Assembly: GCA_030248225.1 (NCBI GenBank)
Contig: JASANE010028453.1
Location: forward strand, 16,867-80,866
Origin: Trileptium ribeirensis
Taxonomy: Eukaryota > Nematoda > Enoplea > Enoplida > Thoracostomopsidae
Direction: 5' to 3'
Length of the DNA stretch: 64,000 nt
Positions within the stretch are counted from its first letter, which is position 1. Every line of letters starts with the position of its first letter. Below are positions 46,450-60,200 of this stretch, one piece after another. Below the pieces are notes generated by a model, which worked only from the letters and a program-made list of their open reading frames with translations, was not told the DNA's origin and ran no database searches. A program made the position numbers and the translations under genes.

Positions 46450-49425
46450 TGATATATACATTCCTGCATAAAATGTAAGTTGCATAAGTATATATACAGA
46501 TATTACACTTATCGTACCATGACGTTTGTAGGAAGCGTATAGAATTATCGTATATAATTGAACGGTAGGTGCCCGCACAAATACGAAATTGGATCAACGC
46601 ATCCAATTATTTTACTGCCAATTCTTAGCTTGTTCACAATATATACTAAACCAAAACAGAGAACAAGCGACGAGGTTGACAGCTTTCTAAGACAGAATAG
46701 AAAGTGTATAAATGAGATAGCTTTTGTAAAAACACAACATATATACCCCGCCTCCAATTGATATTAAAATGAGGACCATAGATTAAAAAATCGGCATCCC
46801 AAACCTACGGGTATACGTAGCTGTGGTATACCATCATCTCTGCACTTGAGGAAAATGCTTAACGAAGTTTCTCAAGATTGAACTGGACCCGTATAGTACT
46901 GGAACTGTTAGAAAACGTCAAATATGTGAATTTAACGACTGGCTATAATTATATATAGACGTCTAAAGAAAAAACAAGCAATATGCTACCTCGCAGGCGA
47001 AAATTAAATTTTGAAGCCGAAATACGGAAAAGTTAATTTTTAGCGCAACACAGATTAACAATTCCCAGTAGCAGTAGTGCAGTAAAATACGTACTTGGGG
47101 AAGCATAAAGTAGACGATGTCAAAATTTAAATTGGGGCATGAACTAGGACACGAGATAAAAATACTTCCAACATTTAGAGAAGCCACAAGAAATCTTATC
47201 GAAAATGCTACAACCCTCGATATATCACAGTACAACAGCTTTCATTTCACTCCATGAGCATGGCGAAGATTTTCAAAGGGATCAAGCCCCAATGACGTCG
47301 GCGACATCGGCCGTACCAAAGTGGAGTAAACTAATTTCTTTATTTCATACATTCACAATGACGTAGTAATGAAAATGATATATTACTCCGCCGACAGCCA
47401 ATTTTAGCAAAATTCATGTGTGTCTTTATTTTTGTGTATAAATAGAGCGAATTTTTGGTGTAAGTCCGTCAATTTCACATTGCAGTATTTCTAACGGAAT
47501 TCTTCCATTCTTTCTACGACAAAACAAATATAAAAAAATTTCCGGTTGAAAGTGTGGTTTAGAGCACAAGACATCCCTGACTACGCCATTGTTCCATTCA
47601 TTATTATTTCGAATATATATACATATCTATAATTTTCAATATATATCTATATTTATTAGCTTATTTTGAGGCGACAGTGAGCGCAATAAAGCATACTTAG
47701 TATTTTAGCTACAGTTGTTTAGAATCACATTTTATTCGAATTAGCAACCATCGTAGTTTTTGGTTGACCGACTGCACGAGCAATGCACTGGAATAAAATG
47801 ACTTTAAAAGTAGTCTAGTTTCATTACCTTTGCAAGTCAACCTAACTTTCGAATAATATATATAAACATGAGTACATGTATATACATTACATTCACTAGT
47901 ACAAATAGTTTTATAGAAATCAGCATTGGCGCTTCAATATCCTTGTAAATGTAGGGAGATAACCATAGGTATAATCTAACTCATACGTAAGCGGGCACAG
48001 CACGCTATTCAGAAGTAAAGAGAGCCATATCAATATTGACGGAGGAGTAAGGGAAAATTGATGGGGCCATTTAAAGACGACACTTTTTGTCGAAAAATGG
48101 TAGAGCCCCGACGTACTCCTGTTGCGCTTCTCCTCATGTATATCCTTCGGTATAATTGGCGTTAAAAACAAGTCAGAGATTTCTGTCGTCACTTTAATGT
48201 GTCATAAGGAAGCATGAAAGTGCAATCGTTCAACCGTAAAGTGTAATCGGTGTAATCGTTCAACTGTACTCGATTTATTTAGTTTAATCTAAATGCATTA
48301 TGATCATGTCCGGATATAAGGCCGGCGTATGGATAAAAACGTTGGGATATTTCGGGATCAAAAAATTAGCAACGGGAATAGAAACCACAACGATCCCTAG
48401 TTTTAGAAAGCTTATTTTATCTAGGAATATCTCATTGAAAAAGACGATACGTCAGTCGATTGAGCCATGGTAAGTCGAATTCAACAACCGAAATACATCT
48501 ATACGCAAGATGACTGACCCAAGAAAAAATTTAGATTTAAAAATTTAACTTCTACATATACATATACGTAGATACGTAAGTACATATAAATTTTACTCCT
48601 GTCATTTTTATGTATAATATATATATGTTAACTTTTATTACAAATGTCTTAATGTTATATCTACATTAATTAAATTGATACAACAAACTTCAGGTACAGT
48701 ATATATACCATTAATGCACGTACATACACTGACTTTATTAAGAGTGGCATTTCCACCTCGTGTGTACACACAGTAGCGCACAAAACATCAAATCTAGTCG
48801 TCCGCAGTCCCCGTGTGTATATATAATGCACCAAGTCTGTTTTCGTCTCTATCTCTCTCTATTCGCTCCACTCTCTCTATCTGCATAACCTGCAACAATT
48901 ATGTGCGTGAGTTTATCATTGTAGTACGTTGTGCATATTGTGTTTAGAAGTTATTATTATTATATTGTCGTGGTTGCTGTGCCCACCAAACAGCATACAT
49001 ACGTAAACACACATATCCCATTTCGACGTTGAAAATACAAACTATGCACACATGTACAAGCGTTTCTATTTGTGTGGCAGCGAAGGCGCACAGCTTTATC
49101 GGATCGATACAAGACAAAAAACAATTCGTGCAACACATTTTGCAGCAGAAGTCACTGGCGTCTCTCTCTCTCTTGTAGAAACAAAACAACAACAAGCTCT
49201 CGGTAGCTTTCGTCTGCTGCACTCTACAAGCTGCAATAACAATACGTCTCCGGTATATATATAACCGTGGCGTTCCCGTATATACTGAGCATCAAAATTA
49301 GCTCTGTTCGTCTTCTAGAGTTTTATCAGCGATCAATGTCGATAATAAGCTTCTATTTGACTAAAAATACAACACCATTATGTGAGTGGGGTAAGCAAAT
49401 ACATTTCAACGCGCTGCATCTCCCG
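46450..49425. other. AT-rich inner part of the left arm
   Basis: No coding feature is supported. It holds a CTCTCTCTATTCGCTCCACT pyrimidine patch at about 48845-48890 and many TATATA runs. All of it is mirrored at 51265-53900. Confidence 0.45.
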
Positions 49426-51264
49426 TTTTCCAAGCTTAGGAACCGGGTGACGGTACAATATTTCAAATAATTTTAGCTAAACTAAAACTTTAAAAATGGA
49501 AGCAGAAGGCCGCCAAAATTCATAGGAATTCTACCTATATACTGACAAATCGGAGAAATTGGTCAAAAAATAAAAGCTCTGTTAATGAAACATCAAATAC
49601 TAAGTCTACATTCATTAGAAAATAACTATTTATAAAAAATCTGTCAAAGCCACAAAAACAGAATTTTCGTGGACGCTAGCCATGGCTTGGCCCCTTGGCG
49701 CCTAAATTGTAGTATGCTGCTTTATTCCATCAAAAATAGAACGGTTTGCGTAGACAGATTACGGGAAGAAATGCGCAATTTTGACTGAAACTCCCACCGA
49801 AAAGCGTTAAATTTGCAGTTTTCATGTTTCCAGAAAATTCGCTGATAGCCTTCAGCTGGGTACCCAAGAATATCAGATTGTGACATGCAAATTCCTACAA
49901 TTTTGAGTAATAATGATGAAAATTGAAGTTTACTCCCACCCAAACAAAAATTTGGTTTTCAGATTTTTTTAAAAATTTAAAAAGGGGTTATGAAGTGAAG
50001 GTATTACGTTTATGCAGGGACAGGGAGATATGGTGCCCGAAACTGAAGCTACAGTTTAGCCACAATTGTCAAGGGACAAATTATACCGATTTTGATTCAG
50101 AACACAAACCCGAGTTGAGCGTTATATTCAAGGGCACATCACCATCAGTATTCCTATCGAGCGAAAAAATGGTGTCAAACCTATCCACCAGAAAATGAAT
50201 GTAAACATGGACAAGCGAAAAAAATTTTCTGGATTTCTCCTCCTGACAAGTGTCTTATTTAACGTTCTATAGCTTCCGTCTGTAAGTTCTGGAATGTCAG
50301 ATTAATAGTTTTTGTATGCAACGGCGACATAATATGGTTGTTATATATATACAATGCATCTCTGGCACAAGCGCACTATACTCTAAGTATGATTCTACCA
50401 CTCTGAACTTATCTTTTTTTCCGCTTCCATTTATTTAATCTTTTTATTCTTAGTTTATTAATGAACACATCATGTTTGATAATATTTCCTCCCCTATATA
50501 TTATTTAGAGTTTTTCATATATATATTTACGGTTTGTTCTCTTTCCTGGCCGTAGTTATACGTTACTGAGGGCAAAAAATATGTCGCTGTGTATGTACAT
50601 CGTTGTGAAAATTCTTTTTTTGAAACGCCATAATATAGAAACTGTCTTTTAGCATCCACTATCATTTTAGATTATCTTTGATTTAAAATACATATATTAT
50701 ATAACAATAACCCAAAAAATCCCCAAACCAAGCAAAATATCTTTAATTTAAGGAACAAACGTTAAAATACATAAATTTAAGCCGTGAATGTCATCTTGTA
50801 ATTACGCAGAGGGCTAATTCTTAACATATATACAAATTCTAAAATTTTTTTTTGCATGGAAGCGTTTCCAAATCAAAGCGTCACTACCAACACCAATGTT
50901 AACCTTATCATACCCCCTCCGAAAATATCAAACAAGAGCAACAAACAATTAAAAATATCTATATAAAGGCTACAGTCATTCAAAACATCATTAATTACTA
51001 AAAACAGGTTTCCCTACATTCCACTAATCGAGGTAATTCTCTGATATAAATCTATACAATGGTGTCAGTTTCTTAAGGGTATCGTCGGGGTAAACCCTTT
51101 TTTTGCAAATTTCATACACTTTTTGCTAAAATTTTCTACGCGTCTTGGGTAGTTTGGGGAGTTTAGTCTGTTTTTCAGTTGAGTTTTTGGGTGGTTTTTT
51201 GGTGTTGTTTTTTAGGTGTTTAGGTTTTTTTTTTGTTTTTTTCATTTGTTTAGTAGTATTCTCT
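49426..51264. other. unique spacer at the centre of the inverted repeat
   Basis: About 1.8 kb with no mirror match: very AT-rich, no open frame of note apart from T-rich low-complexity frames (51145-51345). I see no origin, gene or repeat signature. Confidence 0.6.
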
Positions 51265-53899
51265 TGCGACGGGATCCGCGTTAAATTTGCTCCCACTCAC
51301 ATATGTTTTATTTTTAGTCAAATAGAAGCTTATTATCGACATTGATCGCTATAAAACTCTAAAACGACAGAGCTATTTTATCTCAGTTTCGGGAACGCCA
51401 CGGTTATATATATACCGGAGACGTATTTTATTGAGCTTGTAGAGTGCCGGAAAGCTGAGAGCTTGTTGTTTTGTTTCTACAAAGACGCCAGTACTTCTCT
51501 CAAAATGTGTCACGATTTTTTTGTCTTGTTCATCCGATAAAGCTTGCGCCTTCGCTGCCCACAAATAGAAACGCTTTACATGTTCATAGTTTTATTTTCA
51601 ACGTCGAAATGGATATTTTTACGTAGTATCGGCAAGCAACCACGACAACATAATAATAATAACTTCTAACACAATACACAACGTCTACAATATAAACCAC
51701 GCACATAATTTTAGTTATGCAATAGAGAGAGTGGAGCGAATAGAGAGAGATAGCACGACTCATTTTATACGGACTCGGACGACTAGATTTATGTTTTGTG
51801 CGCTACTGTACACACGAGGTGGAAACCACTCTTAATAAAGTCAGTGTATTACGTGATTAATGTATATTACTGTACCTGAAGTTTTTGTATCAATTTAATT
51901 AATGTAGATATAACATTAAACATTTGTAATAAAAGTTAACATATATATTTATACATAAAAATACAGGAGTAAAATTTATATTACTTACGTATCTACGTAT
52001 ATGTATATGTAGAGTTAAATTTTTAAATCTAAATTTTTCTTTATATCTCGTATAGATGTATTTCGGTTTTAATTCGACTTACCAGCTCAATCGACACGTA
52101 TCGTCTTTTTCAATAATATTCCTAGATAAAAAAGCTTTCTAAAACTAGCTTCTTCCGTTCTATTTTTTATCCCTATCCCAACGTTTTTATCATACGCCGG
52201 CCTTATATCACATATCATATGATTTAGATTAAACTAAATAAACGAGTAGTAACGATTACACCGATTACACTTTCGGTTAACGATTCACTTTCATCTTCCT
52301 TATGACACATTAAAGTGACGACAGAAATCTCTACTTGTTTTTAACGCCAATTATACCGAAGGATATACATAGGAGAACGCCAATCCTCTCCTTTTCGACA
52401 AAAATGTCGTCTTTAAATGGCCCATCAATTTTCCCTTACTCCTCCGTCAATATTATAGCTCTCTTTCTTCTGAATAGCGCTGTGCCCGCTTACGTATGAG
52501 TAGATTATACCTATGGTTATCTCCCTACTTTACAAGGATATTAACGCCAATCTGATTTCTATAAAACTATTTTCTAGTGAATATATGTATTAATGTCTCA
52601 TTTTTTATATTATTCGAAATTAGGTACTTCAAGTAAAACTAACTATTTTAAAGTCATTTTTCAGCATCTCGTAGTCTCACCAAAGCTACGATGTTCTAAT
52701 TCAATAAATATTCAACTGTACTAATCTAAGTATGCTTTATTGCGCTCACTGTCGCCTCAAAATAAGCTAATAAATATAGATATATATTAAAATTATAGAT
52801 ATGTATATATTTCGAAATAATATAAACAACGTGCAGGATGTCTTGTGCTCTAAACCACACTTTCAACCGGAAATTTTTTTATATTTGTTTTGTCGTAGAA
52901 AGAATGGAAGAATCCGTTAGAAATACTGCAATGAAATACGGACTTACACCAAAAATTCGCTCTTTATACACAAAAATAAAACAACATGAATTTTCTAAAA
53001 TTCTTAGAGTAATATATCATTTTCATTACTACGTCATTTGAATTATGAAATAAAGAAATTAGTTTACTCCACTTTGTACGGCCGATGTCGCCGACGTCAT
53101 TGGGGCTTGATCCTTTAAACTTCGCCACTCATGGAGTGAAATGAAAGCTGTTGTACTGTGATATATCGAGGGTTTAGCTTTTCGATAGATTTCTTGTGGC
53201 TTTCTAAATGTTGGAAGTATTTTTATCTCGTGTCCTATTCATGCCCCAATTTAAATTTTACATCGTATTCTTTATGCTTCCCCAAGTACGTATTTACTCA
53301 CTACTCTCTGGGAATTGTTAACTTGTTGCGCTAAAAATTAACTTTTCCGTATTTCGGCTTCAAAATTTATTTTCGCCTCGAGGTACATATTCTTGTTTTT
53401 TCTTTTTAGACGTCTATATATCATTTCCATCGTTAAATTCATATTTACGTTTTTCAGTTCCAGTACTATACGGGTCCAGTTCGATATAAAAACTTCGTTA
53501 AGCATTTTCCTCAAGTGCAGAGATGATGGTATACCACAGCTACGTATACCCGTAGGTTTGGGATGCCGATTTTTTAATCTATGGCACTTCCTAACTAATA
53601 TCAATTGGAGGCGGGGTATATATATTATTTTCAAAAGCTATCTCATTTATACACTTTTCCTCTATGCTTCTAGAAAGCTGTCAACCTAGTCGCTTGTTTT
53701 CTGTTTGGTTTAGTATATATTGTGAACAAGCTAAGAATTGGCAGTAAAATAATTGGATGCGTTGATCCAATTTCGTATTTGTGCGGGCACCTACCGTTCA
53801 ATTATATACGATAATTATATGTGCTCCTTTACAAACGTCATGGTACGATAAGTGTAATATCTGTATATATACTTATGCAACTTACATTTTATGCAGGAA

Positions 53900-54050
53900 T
53901 GTATATATCAGGCAGTAATTGGACCGGAATCAAGGGTTAAGTAGAGGTTTGACTAAAATCGGTTTCCGATTGTGGTTTCGGCAAAAGGCAAAAACTATAC
54001 ACCGAAACCGGAATTTCTGTTTTAATTGTGGCTGTTCCAAACTACGTCAA
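53900..54050 (+). mobile_element. mirror of the diverged hAT-like terminus
   Basis: Reverse-complement copy of 46300-46449 with the same CAGGCAGTAATTGGACC end. Confidence 0.6.
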
Positions 54051-54489
54051 AAGTACCTGATGGGTGCCCTTGAACGCGAGCGATTAATTTGGTTTCCCCA
54101 CAAGGTCAAACTGAGGGGACCTCAGCTGTACTAGGGAGGGGCTGAAAACGCGAAAATAGCATAAATGGCCGACTCACATTATATTATGTGCTTGTGAGTT
54201 TTTTCTTTTCTATAATGAAAATTCGCATATTTTTTGTTTCGTAGAGAAAAATTGTCTTATTTTTCACATACATAAAAATATTTGGAGGAAGTAGGGGCAC
54301 CCTGGGGAGGCTGGAAGTGCGTCCCCCACCTCCGTGGGAAAGCCAGAAATTGTCCACATTTATCGTTCTACACTTCTTTATGAGCTCAAAACTCCATCCA
54401 TGCCTGTTGTCGACTTTGTGGTAACTCTGACTTGGGGCCCAGTTATCCGTGGCCATCACACGACACGTTTGTTTTTTTATGTAGCTCAA

Positions 54490-55954
54490 TAGCAAAGTTG
54501 TTGATAGCATCATTCTTCGATCAATTCCAGAATTTTAGCACATGTGCTGGTCAAACCAATAGGTCTATGATTGTTAACGTCTTGTAGCAACCGCTTATGA
54601 ATTGGGATAACTTTTGCAATTTTCCAATCGGATGGGAGTTGACCAGACGCAATGGAGCATTGAAGAGGTGGCGCAGAGGTGCTGCAAGAGGAAGGTTGCA
54701 TTTGTTTAGAAAGTAGTTGCTGATGTTACTAACCAGAGCACGCGCTCAGTTTTAGCAATAGTCTGTGATTTGTTACGAACGGTTATGTCAGATATAGTTA
54801 TGGAACTTAGGAACACTGTTGTTCTATCATTGTAGCTTCGGAAGCTGATTTAACGGTTTCCGAGTGAACACGCTGCAGAAAAATTCGTTGAATAGATCGA
54901 CCATGCGTTGTTCATCAGTAATCGTGGCGTGCCAATCTTCAACGAAGTTGCGCGTTTGCGTGGTTTGGTTTTGCGGTTGATATGCATCAGATGCTTTTGG
55001 GTTGGTAATATCAGCTAATTTCTTTTCGTAGTTCCAGCCTCTTTCTTGACGAGACGGTCAGCGAATAAGTGGCCACTGTATAATTGACCCAGGTCTCATG
55101 AGTGTTATGTCGTTTTATTGGCGGGTAAGAGCTCTGTGTTGGGCTTTGAGAGCTTCATGCGTTCGGTGGTTGGCCCAAGCGGGTTTGCAGCGGTGGTTCA
55201 TCTGTATTGATGGAACAGCTGAACAAGCGACGCTTATAGCAGAGGCAATCTTTTCCCACGCGATTTCTACGGAGTCGGCGGCATTCCTGTTAGTCAAGGA
55301 AGTTAATGTATTGCATATGTTATGCCAATTCGCACGGCTCCAATTGATAGATTTTTTTCTACGTTGCCAGAAGGTGCTCGCAGAGGCTATTCGAAAACAA
55401 CAGAGTTATGATCGCTGTTGGATATTCTGGAGCGCAGATGTGTTAGCTATCGATCCTTCAGTGTCGCTGAAGGACTAGGTCGAGAACGTTGTTTTTACGA
55501 GTCGCTCGAAGGAGATATGTTCATGAGGACAGCGTTAGTCAGAGTCTTCTGGTCCGTCCGAAAGTTTAAGGATCGCCAAATTATTGCAGGATAGTTGAAA
55601 TCACCAAGCAAAATTGTTCGGGCACAGGGTTATATATGACGGTATTTCAGATATTATCTGATTCAGTGTCATTCTGTGCTGGGGAGTTGAACGGTGAACG
55701 GTAGGCGCATATGATGAGTATTTTTACACCGCTCGTTGAGATGAAGCGACCGCAAGCTTTCATATTTCTTGACAGAAAGAGCTCAGTAGCGTTCTCGGCT
55801 ATCAGTTTGCTGCATATATCGCGCACCCGCCACCTCTCGTTTTCCGATCACCCCGGTATATGCTATAGTTATCTATGCTTAACTAGCCATCCTTCATGTC
55901 GCGATAACAGCATGTTCCGGTGACCGCAATGAGTGCTGGCTGGTGCTGCTGGGC
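54490..55954 (-). pseudogene. mirror copy of the CR1/Jockey-like LINE fragment
   Basis: On the minus strand it repeats the endonuclease-RT fragment of 44389-45895, including the NNHRPIGLTSTCAKILE RT motif, which here keeps the usual arginine (left arm: NNHGPIG). The frame is more broken than in the left arm: no piece longer than about 100 codons survives in sense orientation. Confidence 0.82.
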
Positions 55955-55956
55955 AT

Positions 55957-56276
55957 ATAATTGAGCGGAGCTCGGCGAAGCCGAGCGAAATGTTTTTGAG
56001 CGGAGCAAAACGAAGCGTTTTTATTTTCTGTCTGGGATTAAAAAGGTCGATGTTCGTCCGTTCGGTCCGACGGATGTCAAGAACTACTGAACAGATTTTA
56101 AAAAACTTTTTCTGAAAGCCTATCATGTCATAGTGGGCACTTGATATTTGGGATTAAAAATTTTGAGTGGTTAATTAGTAATTAGCTAATTAGTTAAGCG
56201 TATGCAGCTAAATTGAGTACATTCGTAATGCCACAGCCCAAGCTCCGCTCACAAATGTAGTTCCACTACCGACTAG
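55957..56276 (-). repeat. mirror copy of the short CTCCGCTCAATTA-ended repeat
   Basis: Reverse complement of 44063-44388 with the same internal deletion. Confidence 0.75.
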
Positions 56277-58601
56277 TGTCAGATGTGGAGCTGGTTTTGT
56301 GTTTGGCGCGTTAGTAATATTGTTGAAATTATGTGTATAGAACGTTTACTCGTCCTCGTGTTCTTGCGAGCTACCGAGCTAGAAGTGTGATGTCGGCCCG
56401 CTTATTGACCTCCGGCGTTTCCGTTGCGACCGACTAAAGGGACAATACTACCATTAACAAAGCTGAGAGCTTCGCATTTACTCTTCCGTAACACATAAGA
56501 TTGATATATCTTCTGCTCGTTGAGCTGCTCATTCTCGTCAAATCTCTTTTGATACTAATTCTCCTAAATCGTGGAAATTAATAAATTGTATATATTAATA
56601 CATTTCAATTATATATTTAATACAAATTTGTGTCTCACAAAATAAGTTCATATGGGTTGGGTCGATTTCGGTGTAGTGACGGAGCCATATGGCTAAATGA
56701 CGTCATTTTGGCACATTTTTCGGGCACCCCGTCCAGTTTTTGCGACCTTTCTCAATAAGTAAACGATATATCCGTAAACTAATAGGCCTATTCCATTCCA
56801 TGTATTGTTAGTTCATTGTTTTTGTACTCGTATGATGTTTTGTCTACTGCATACGTTGGCTATCAAAAGAGGCGGGCGTAACTATGAATCATCATTCACG
56901 GTTTATATAATTCTGCACCTGCGTCCTGTGTGTAGGCTTTGTTTGTGTGTGCTTTCTACAACAGACTCAGGGCGAATTGTGGCTCGCAAGCGAGCTTCAC
57001 CAGTTATATCAGTGAGTGAGACAGGGCGAGTGGCGCGAAAGGGACAACTGTCATGCGGCCTGTAGCAAATTCCGTTTATGTTTTCTGTGCTGCTGTGCTT
57101 TTGTTTTGATTCTTATATATATACATAGATTACATACATATGTTGTTCACGATTCGTAAGCAGTTCTGAGGTAGACTTAACCTTCGTATGGTGCGTATTA
57201 GATATCTGACTATCAGTTTTGCTTCATCTATGCTATATTGAAGAGCGGGTTATTACGGACATTCCGGTGAGTCATATACGTCGTTGTTCCGTATTTTTTA
57301 ATGAGTTGTTCCACTGGATGTTAACGTTAATAGTTCTCTTATTTTCTCAACATCCAGACACCTGGCATGTCGCCAAGATTCCTATTATTACATAGGTATC
57401 AAAATGGCCTAGTTTAGGCTCTTGCAATTGTTCCGTGTTAAAACGGAGCGAGCGGAGGTTCCACAGAAGGTGTTAGACGGAAAATCGCGAGCGATTTTTG
57501 TCTGTTTCGATCAAACATATATAACTCGTATTAAGCTCGAATGGATTGACAATAAATTTTTGTTAGCTTAGCAAAAGAATCGATGATATGTCCTAAGTTG
57601 AACGTGAACAGCTCCGACCCTATATTTCGTAGTAAAATCAGCAAAAACAGGTTTTTAAGGATTTTCTGGCCATCCTTACCATACACGTATCATCGTTTCG
57701 CAGTCCATATCTCATGCTACAAACTTCGCATGGAAAAGCCGCCGACCATCATACATTGCTGTCTACTACTTTTTCTGTGGGATCACTTCCTGAGCTGCTG
57801 TGGGCACGAATATTAGCTCTCTGCCGAAACAATAGCGATTTTTCAAATTTCGAAATCGTGAGAAATTTTACATTAATAGCTTATCAATTAGGTATGTTTT
57901 TATACATGCTAAACACGATGGTTTCTTTATCGACAATATTGCTTGAATACTTAGCTCGTTTTTAGTTGTTTTCGATCGGTTTAGGGTCGACGAGATTTTA
58001 GTGTTTTCAATCGGGTTCAGGGTTACAGAGGTTTTAGTGTAGTAGATATACGGTTATCAAGCACAACAAACTTGTTGCAAGTTGATTTCACAAAATTACG
58101 GATTTGATCAACTACACGCTCGCTTTGTCTCATCCTCGCTTGCGAGTTACTAGTGTATAGTTAATTGTTGACGCTATTAACTTTGGTTAATTTCAGAAGT
58201 AACAGCGCTCATATTTAAAAAACGCTGTACAGCTAAAATTCTCAATGATAGATTCCATTAATCGATACCTCGTGTCTAATAGTTTTAACTGATAAGAAGT
58301 ATATTTATTATTAATTGTACGGATTTTGCGGTTTTCTTTCTCACGTGATTGACTATATTTTGTAAATATCGATATATATATATATATGCGACACAGTACA
58401 GTTAGCATTCACTTGCTTACCTTATATCAAACTACTTGTAAATATTGTGATCGGCAGCTAAATTATTACTTATATCAGTTCGTAGGCGCAACTCGGTTGG
58501 CACGGCAGATTTTTCTTGACGAAGCCGATGCGTTAGTTATTTAAACCAATAAAAACGTTAGCTGTTGCAGCTGTTCTTCAACCACTAACGGTCACGTGGC
58601 T

Positions 58602-59116
58602 ATGGAAATGGCGGATGTGGCCAAGTTCAAGGGTGGTGCTGGCGGAAGTAATAACAATTGAGCGGCAGCAACAGTCGCGGTCAGGCTGTCGGTCAAGCTC
58701 TCAAACTAATCAACCGCCGGCCAGCCGTCTGGGTCGTGATACGATCGGCCCGGTTTTGGGGCCACTTGGTCTGATTTTAATTCACGAAGCGGTACTGATA
58801 ATCCCGGAGCAGTTAGGTTAACGCCTCGGTAGTTGGGGAATGTGGCGTGCTTGGTCCGAACAGCATCAGTTGAATATTCCTCCGTCATCGACTTCAGGAT
58901 CTGGATCTGGCAACGGAATGGACAACATGGGAACACGGCTGGGATGGTCCTTGAGCCGTAGCTTCGTTAAGCGGTATTTATCGGCAACAGAACGTTATCT
59001 GGTGGCACCCCCACTGCGTCATCTGGATAGGGTATTCCGCCTCGGGCAGTAATTCGTCGACATCCGGCTGGGGTGCGCCTCCACCAACTCGCTAGCAGAG
59101 TTCAGGCTCATCAACC
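58602..59116 (+). pseudogene. broken mirror copy of the GW182 first coding exon
   Basis: It starts ATGGAAATGGCG like 41729 and ends at the same TCAACC/GTAAGT donor, with almost the same total length (515 against 516 bp). An inserted G in the fourth codon region, another G about 20 bases on and a lost base soon after shift the frame, and a TGA closes it after about 19 codons. Several more small indels follow. No second or later GW182 exon accompanies it inside the window. Confidence 0.85.
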
Positions 59117-59519
59117 GTAAGTCTTGATTATTACTATTTCCATATCATATCTGAACAAGGCCGCGTGAGCGAAGTTATCAATATAAGTTTTTCACAAAAT
59201 TTAAATAACACATTGATTTTCTTTTTAATAGCTGAACAATGTAATCAGTAAATGCTACTAGCATCGTTTTGTAATAGACATTTTTGGCTTCTCACAGACA
59301 GATTGTTGGATTTCTCTGTTTGGATTCTGTTAACGAAATATCAATTGGAGACTTTTTTAATAATGCTCTAATTTTGCTAGACGAACTGGAAGGTATATAT
59401 ACATGTACCATTATATCTGTTTCATTTGTTTTGAGAAAAGGAATCAGAAAAAAGCAAACGCGTAGTTATTAACAGATTCATATAATATAATAAACTTATT
59501 CAGTCTTCTGTCTAAAGCA

Positions 59520-60200
59520 TATTTGAACTGCTTGTAAATAATGGTGCTGTTCCATAAAACTGTGGCAAGTGGTTCCACACATTCACAATTCTAAAGGAAA
59601 AGTAGTGTTTAAGAGCATTAGGGCAAAACCTAGGCTTAACTATTCTTTTTATCTGATGTCTGCGCTCCTGTTTTTTATTTCCAAGATAGTACAGACAGGT
59701 CTTGACAATGCTTAAAACTATTACAGAACGATAGCCAGTCGTAATACGGTAAGAGGTTCTAGATTGAAGTATTTCAGTTATTCAAAATATGGCATGTACC
59801 AGAATTGTGTTCTGCCGCTGCTAATTTGCGTGTAAAATAGCGTTTGCTTTTTCTAATTTATCAATTTGGGATACCTGTACCCACAGCGTGTCAAAACCTG
59901 ACTACTGTGGATAACAATAGGACGAACATATGAAAAATGAATGCAATGCAGCATCTGCATCACAATTAAAAAATAACGGTATAACTTATTAGCGATACGA
60001 TAGGCCTTGCAAACTTATTGCAGTGTGCTGAAGATTTAAGGGCTTGTTTCATCATAACACGCAGATCTTTGCAAGAGTTGACCATCGGAATTTTGGTTTC
60101 TAGTCGGTAGTATATATTAAAATTTGGGTTACTATTTCCTAAGTGTAAGACACTGCATTAGGTATATCAGAGGTATGGATGACTGTCAACTTTTCGCCCA
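59520..60200 (-). pseudogene. mirror copy of the LINE RT C-terminal remnant
   Basis: Reverse complement of 40050-40795, decayed. It is followed (60200-60790) by the mirror of the 39480-39860 repeat. Confidence 0.75.

Larger units (their letters stand above)
36378..49425 (+). repeat. left arm of a giant inverted repeat
   Basis: Everything from here to about 49425 reappears in reverse complement in the right arm, in the same order: the 36.4-kb tandem repeat and MITE, the hAT-like copy, LINE fragments, the GW182 first coding exon, the 43.3-kb block, the EN-RT LINE, and the 47-49 kb AT-rich block. Paired positions sum to about 100,340-100,510, putting the centre near 50.2 kb. Confidence 0.92.

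Noticed and set aside
49426..51264. Spacer as a replication origin or centromere-like core
   Set aside because: AT-richness alone is not evidence, and no repeated or organised motif is visible.
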